Below are positions 35,218 to 64,000 of a stretch of DNA of 64,000 nt, piece by piece. A program made the position numbers and the translations under genes. This DNA is from Hypomesus transpacificus (taxonomy: Eukaryota; Chordata; Actinopteri; Osmeriformes; Osmeridae). The first letter of the stretch is position 1; every line of letters begins with the position of its first letter. The notes under the pieces were generated by a model. That model had not been told where the DNA came from. It saw nothing but the letters and a program-made list of their open reading frames with translations, and made no database searches. The DNA is taken from the NCBI RefSeq assembly GCF_021917145.1, contig NC_061074.1:5279837-5343836 (forward strand). Direction: 5' to 3'.

Positions 35218-36609
35218 TCACTCCTTTTTCTCCTTCGCCTCATCTTTGGTAAGGTACATTATGTGAGACCATATACTCCACATCTAAGAAAGATAGAAAG
35301 ATTACAAAGTTGCCATAAGGCCAAACACGACCAGCAAGATGATGTGTGAGTGTTTTTTTTCAGACAAGCATCTTTCTAATCCCAGCATGCAGCAGTGTAG
35401 TACCTCCACGGACAGACCCAAGAGCCTTCCCAGAGTCAGGAACACTGTCCCAAAAGCCTGGAGCCAGGGAGGAAAACAGAGGGAGTAGGAAAGTACCCCC
35501 CACTGAAGACCATAGAGCCACAGGGGTAGGCCATGAACACCTCCAATCACCCACATTCCAAGGGGTGTCCAAAAGCCTAGGAACAAAGTATTTCATTTCT
35601 CAGTGTATTTCACAATATCTTTCTTTTGAACTACTAGCAATGCAATTTACTGGTGCTTTTAATAACAATGTTAGGGAAATAAAACACCGTTTGCCATGAT
35701 GGCCTGTATCCAACTTGGGCTGTCTGTGAAGCTGCTCTTCCAATGGGCACCTCTGGAGTTGTGGTTACATACAAGCACACACCACTCGACTGTAGACACC
35801 AGCCAACCACACTACAACAATGAAAAGAGATATACTAATAGAATATAACAGGAGAAAGAAATATGAAATATTGGGCAGGCATTGAAAGCATGTTCACCAC
35901 CATTGTTAGTACCTTAAAAACCATAGTCCACAACATCCCCCTGCCAAGATTATCTACAACTACGTCCAACCAGGCTCCAAAACTGGAGATCTGTCCAAGC
36001 CTCCTAGCAACCCAACCATCAAAACCTGAGACATAATAAATAAATAAAAATGACTAATGTTCAAGCATATAGTGAACGTTAACATTTGTTGTTTTATTTT
36101 ATGAAAACGACCATTTAAAAGAACTACAGAAATATGCTTATTGTTGCTTACCATCTAGAATGACAGAGGTTGAGTAGAGGACGAGGAAAACAGATGGTTG
36201 GTCGGGGACGGTTGCAGCAGCAAATATAAGGGCAACTCGAACATAACCTGTATGATCAAAATATATTAGTAAAGAGTTCAAATATTTTATAATTATATAC
36301 ATTCCAAAATGTCTTCCTTATGTCTCAATTATTAGAGATCTAGAGTTGTTGTAATACATTTGTGTTCATCTCGATTATAAGCAACACCGGTAACATCAAT
36401 GTAGTTCTAAGCTTGTTGGGATAGGCTACCCTCTGACCCTCACCTCCTCCATATGCCTACTAATCCATTTGGGACAATCATGTTAACTGTCATAAAGCAA
36501 AAATTGAGCGACAGAGGATCTGTGATATTTAAAGAGAATACTTTGCACAAACAAATTAATTTCTCTCACCGATAATGTTAGGCCAATATAGCAAAACCTG
36601 TAGTCCCAT
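35218..36609 (-). CDS. CDP-alcohol phosphatidyltransferase, phosphatidylinositol-synthase-like
   Basis: Six exons assembled on the minus strand: 36609-36570, 36247-36152, 36025-35913, 35811-35688, 35576-35404 and 35283-35218. They total 612 nt, 203 residues. All junctions are AG/GT and phases agree. The family motif DxxDGxxAR(x8)GxxxDxxxD is complete: D45, D48-G49, A52-R53, G62, D66, D70, split across exons 2 and 3. PNIIGYVRV at 10-18 resembles the PNLIGYARI of human CDIPT. Several hydrophobic segments follow and the end is lysine-rich (DEAKEKKE), as in ER membrane enzymes; CDIPT is about 213 residues. The likely reaction transfers a phosphatidyl group from CDP-diacylglycerol to an alcohol, possibly inositol; the substrate is not proven. 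The ATG at 36609 sits 12 nt before a possible alternative acceptor, so an upstream coding exon is possible. It is head to head with usp32. Confidence 0.85.
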
Positions 36610-37520
36610 TCCAGTTATTTATAACGTGTCCTTGCTGATGTAAATGACCTACCTTAAATGCTATAAATTCGATAACAACTTGATTATTCAGCAAAGAATA
36701 TAAGCAACACTGTCCCAACCATTATGTCTATGGTCCCAACAGCTCCAAAGCTACGCGCACTTCACTCACGTTCCCGATGTTCCGGAGAATTCAGTTCCCC
36801 GTTCCCCCTTCCTTACGCGTGCGCGAAATCATGACGTTTTCTCACACCGGAACTAAGATGATGCAACGTGACAGCGACCTCTAGGCAACAATGGTGAAAA
36901 TAACTGTGCACTAACTCTATGACTAAACTACACCAGAGAATGTCTATAGATAAATATATTTAATATATCCTTAAACTAGCTCTGACTGCACAATGAAATG
37001 GTAGTCATTGAAATCCAAATCTTATGTATATTTTCTGAAATTGTAATTAAATCGAGACGTGTTTCTTGTTATGATTGTCTCTTCATACAGCAGAGGGAGC
37101 TACGCCCACAGAAAACGTATAACAAGGCGACAAAGCCCTATTTCCCAGTTTAAATTGTGTTTCTACAATGCAATACGGAGTTGCGATTCAGAATCTAATA
37201 AATGTGGAAAGTTAACCTTTTGTCTAAATGTGTCTAACCATTATGTCACCGATCCAACGTGTTTGTATTTTTCTGTGTGGGAACGGTCTGTGTTCCAGGA
37301 TTCACAAACAAGTTGATCAGGTGACTTGTGGTACTCTAGTCACGTGACTAGCATGGAGGCGTCGGCGACAAAAAGCGTCATTCGTTGAAAACACAGCAAC
37401 AAGACTCATAGAAACTAGCTGCTGCATACGGAACGGATTTCACAAGAAACGAACTGGGCAACAGGCTTCCCTTCGTCACTGAACATTTAATTTCTCTCAT
37501 TGCCATGAAATGAGGGCAAC
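36610..37520. promoter_or_regulatory. Bidirectional promoter region of usp32 and the CDP-alcohol transferase gene
   Basis: The two start codons lie 911 bp apart and diverge. A CpG-richer segment (36760-36850, with cacgttcccgatgttccgg and acgcgtgcgcgaaatc) probably drives the minus-strand gene; a GTGAGT donor at about 36768 suggests an untranslated first exon there. A second segment (37320-37450) with the palindromic E-box probably drives usp32. Confidence 0.55.
37336..37351. promoter_or_regulatory. 16-bp palindrome with CLEAR/E-box core GTCACGTGAC
   Basis: The sequence ctagtcacgtgactag is its own reverse complement. Its core GTCACGTGAC equals the CLEAR consensus bound by TFEB/TFE3/MITF and also fits USF. 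It lies about 170 bp upstream of the usp32 start codon. Whether it is used is unknown. Confidence 0.65.

Positions 37521-64000
<26,480 letters not shown>

Noticed and set aside
35960..36154. Independent 64-codon minus-strand gene
   Set aside because: It is an out-of-frame reading through exon 3 of the CDP-alcohol transferase gene. The correct frame carries the family motif.
34086..37520. C17orf64 (CHCT1) ortholog expected between appbp2 and usp32
   Set aside because: No exon resembling it was found; the only gene recognised in the interval is the CDP-alcohol phosphatidyltransferase.

Overview
The window is vertebrate nuclear DNA and almost certainly comes from a ray-finned fish. Coding exons are short, GT-AG bounded and widely spaced. 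Introns are AT-rich and full of (GT)n, (CT)n and poly-G/C tracts, and they carry fish-type transposon debris. The gene order bcas3(-), ppm1d(-), appbp2(+), usp32(+) mirrors human 17q23.2 (USP32, APPBP2, PPM1D, BCAS3). I cannot assign a species.

Layout. Positions 1-16.35 kb are the 5' part of bcas3 on the minus strand: six coding exons, a probable untranslated first exon, and large introns; the rest of the gene lies beyond the left edge. About 16.4-17.9 kb is a short intergenic stretch. From 17.93 to 22.63 kb lies ppm1d (Wip1 phosphatase), complete in six coding exons, minus strand. A 1.1 kb divergent promoter region with a perfect cAMP-response element separates it from appbp2 (13 coding exons, 23.7-31.9 kb, plus strand, 3' UTR to about 34.08 kb). 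Appbp2 intron 10 holds an unrecognised single-exon antisense ORF (29.23-29.92 kb) that looks like a small type I membrane mucin-like protein. Its promoter and signal-peptide region are duplicated, with a 91-bp identical core, inside a bcas3 intron.

Between appbp2 and usp32, on the minus strand (35.2-36.6 kb), I assembled a six-exon 203-residue CDP-alcohol phosphatidyltransferase. It resembles phosphatidylinositol synthase and has a perfect catalytic motif. I recall no such gene at this place in mammals. It is head to head with usp32, which starts at 37,521; 25 full exons and part of a 26th encode 1,050 residues before the right edge (EF hands, DUSP, ubiquitin-like region, first part of the USP catalytic domain).

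Usp32 introns 1 and 2 collect mobile and repetitive DNA: a 96-bp tandem duplication, a tRNA-derived SINE head, an eight-copy 58-bp minisatellite, a LINE 3' end with reverse-transcriptase C-terminal codons, a (CT)n tract beside the exon 2 acceptor, and a short hAT element with terminal repeats and target-site duplication. A second small element flanked by 10-bp direct repeats lies in intron 8.

The four conserved genes are not one pathway. Ppm1d dampens the p53/DNA-damage response, appbp2 is a CUL2 substrate receptor, usp32 is an endolysosomal deubiquitinase and bcas3 acts in cytoskeleton/autophagy. Their linkage is ancient synteny. Everything here was read by eye; exon limits come from splice sites, reading phase and remembered human proteins.
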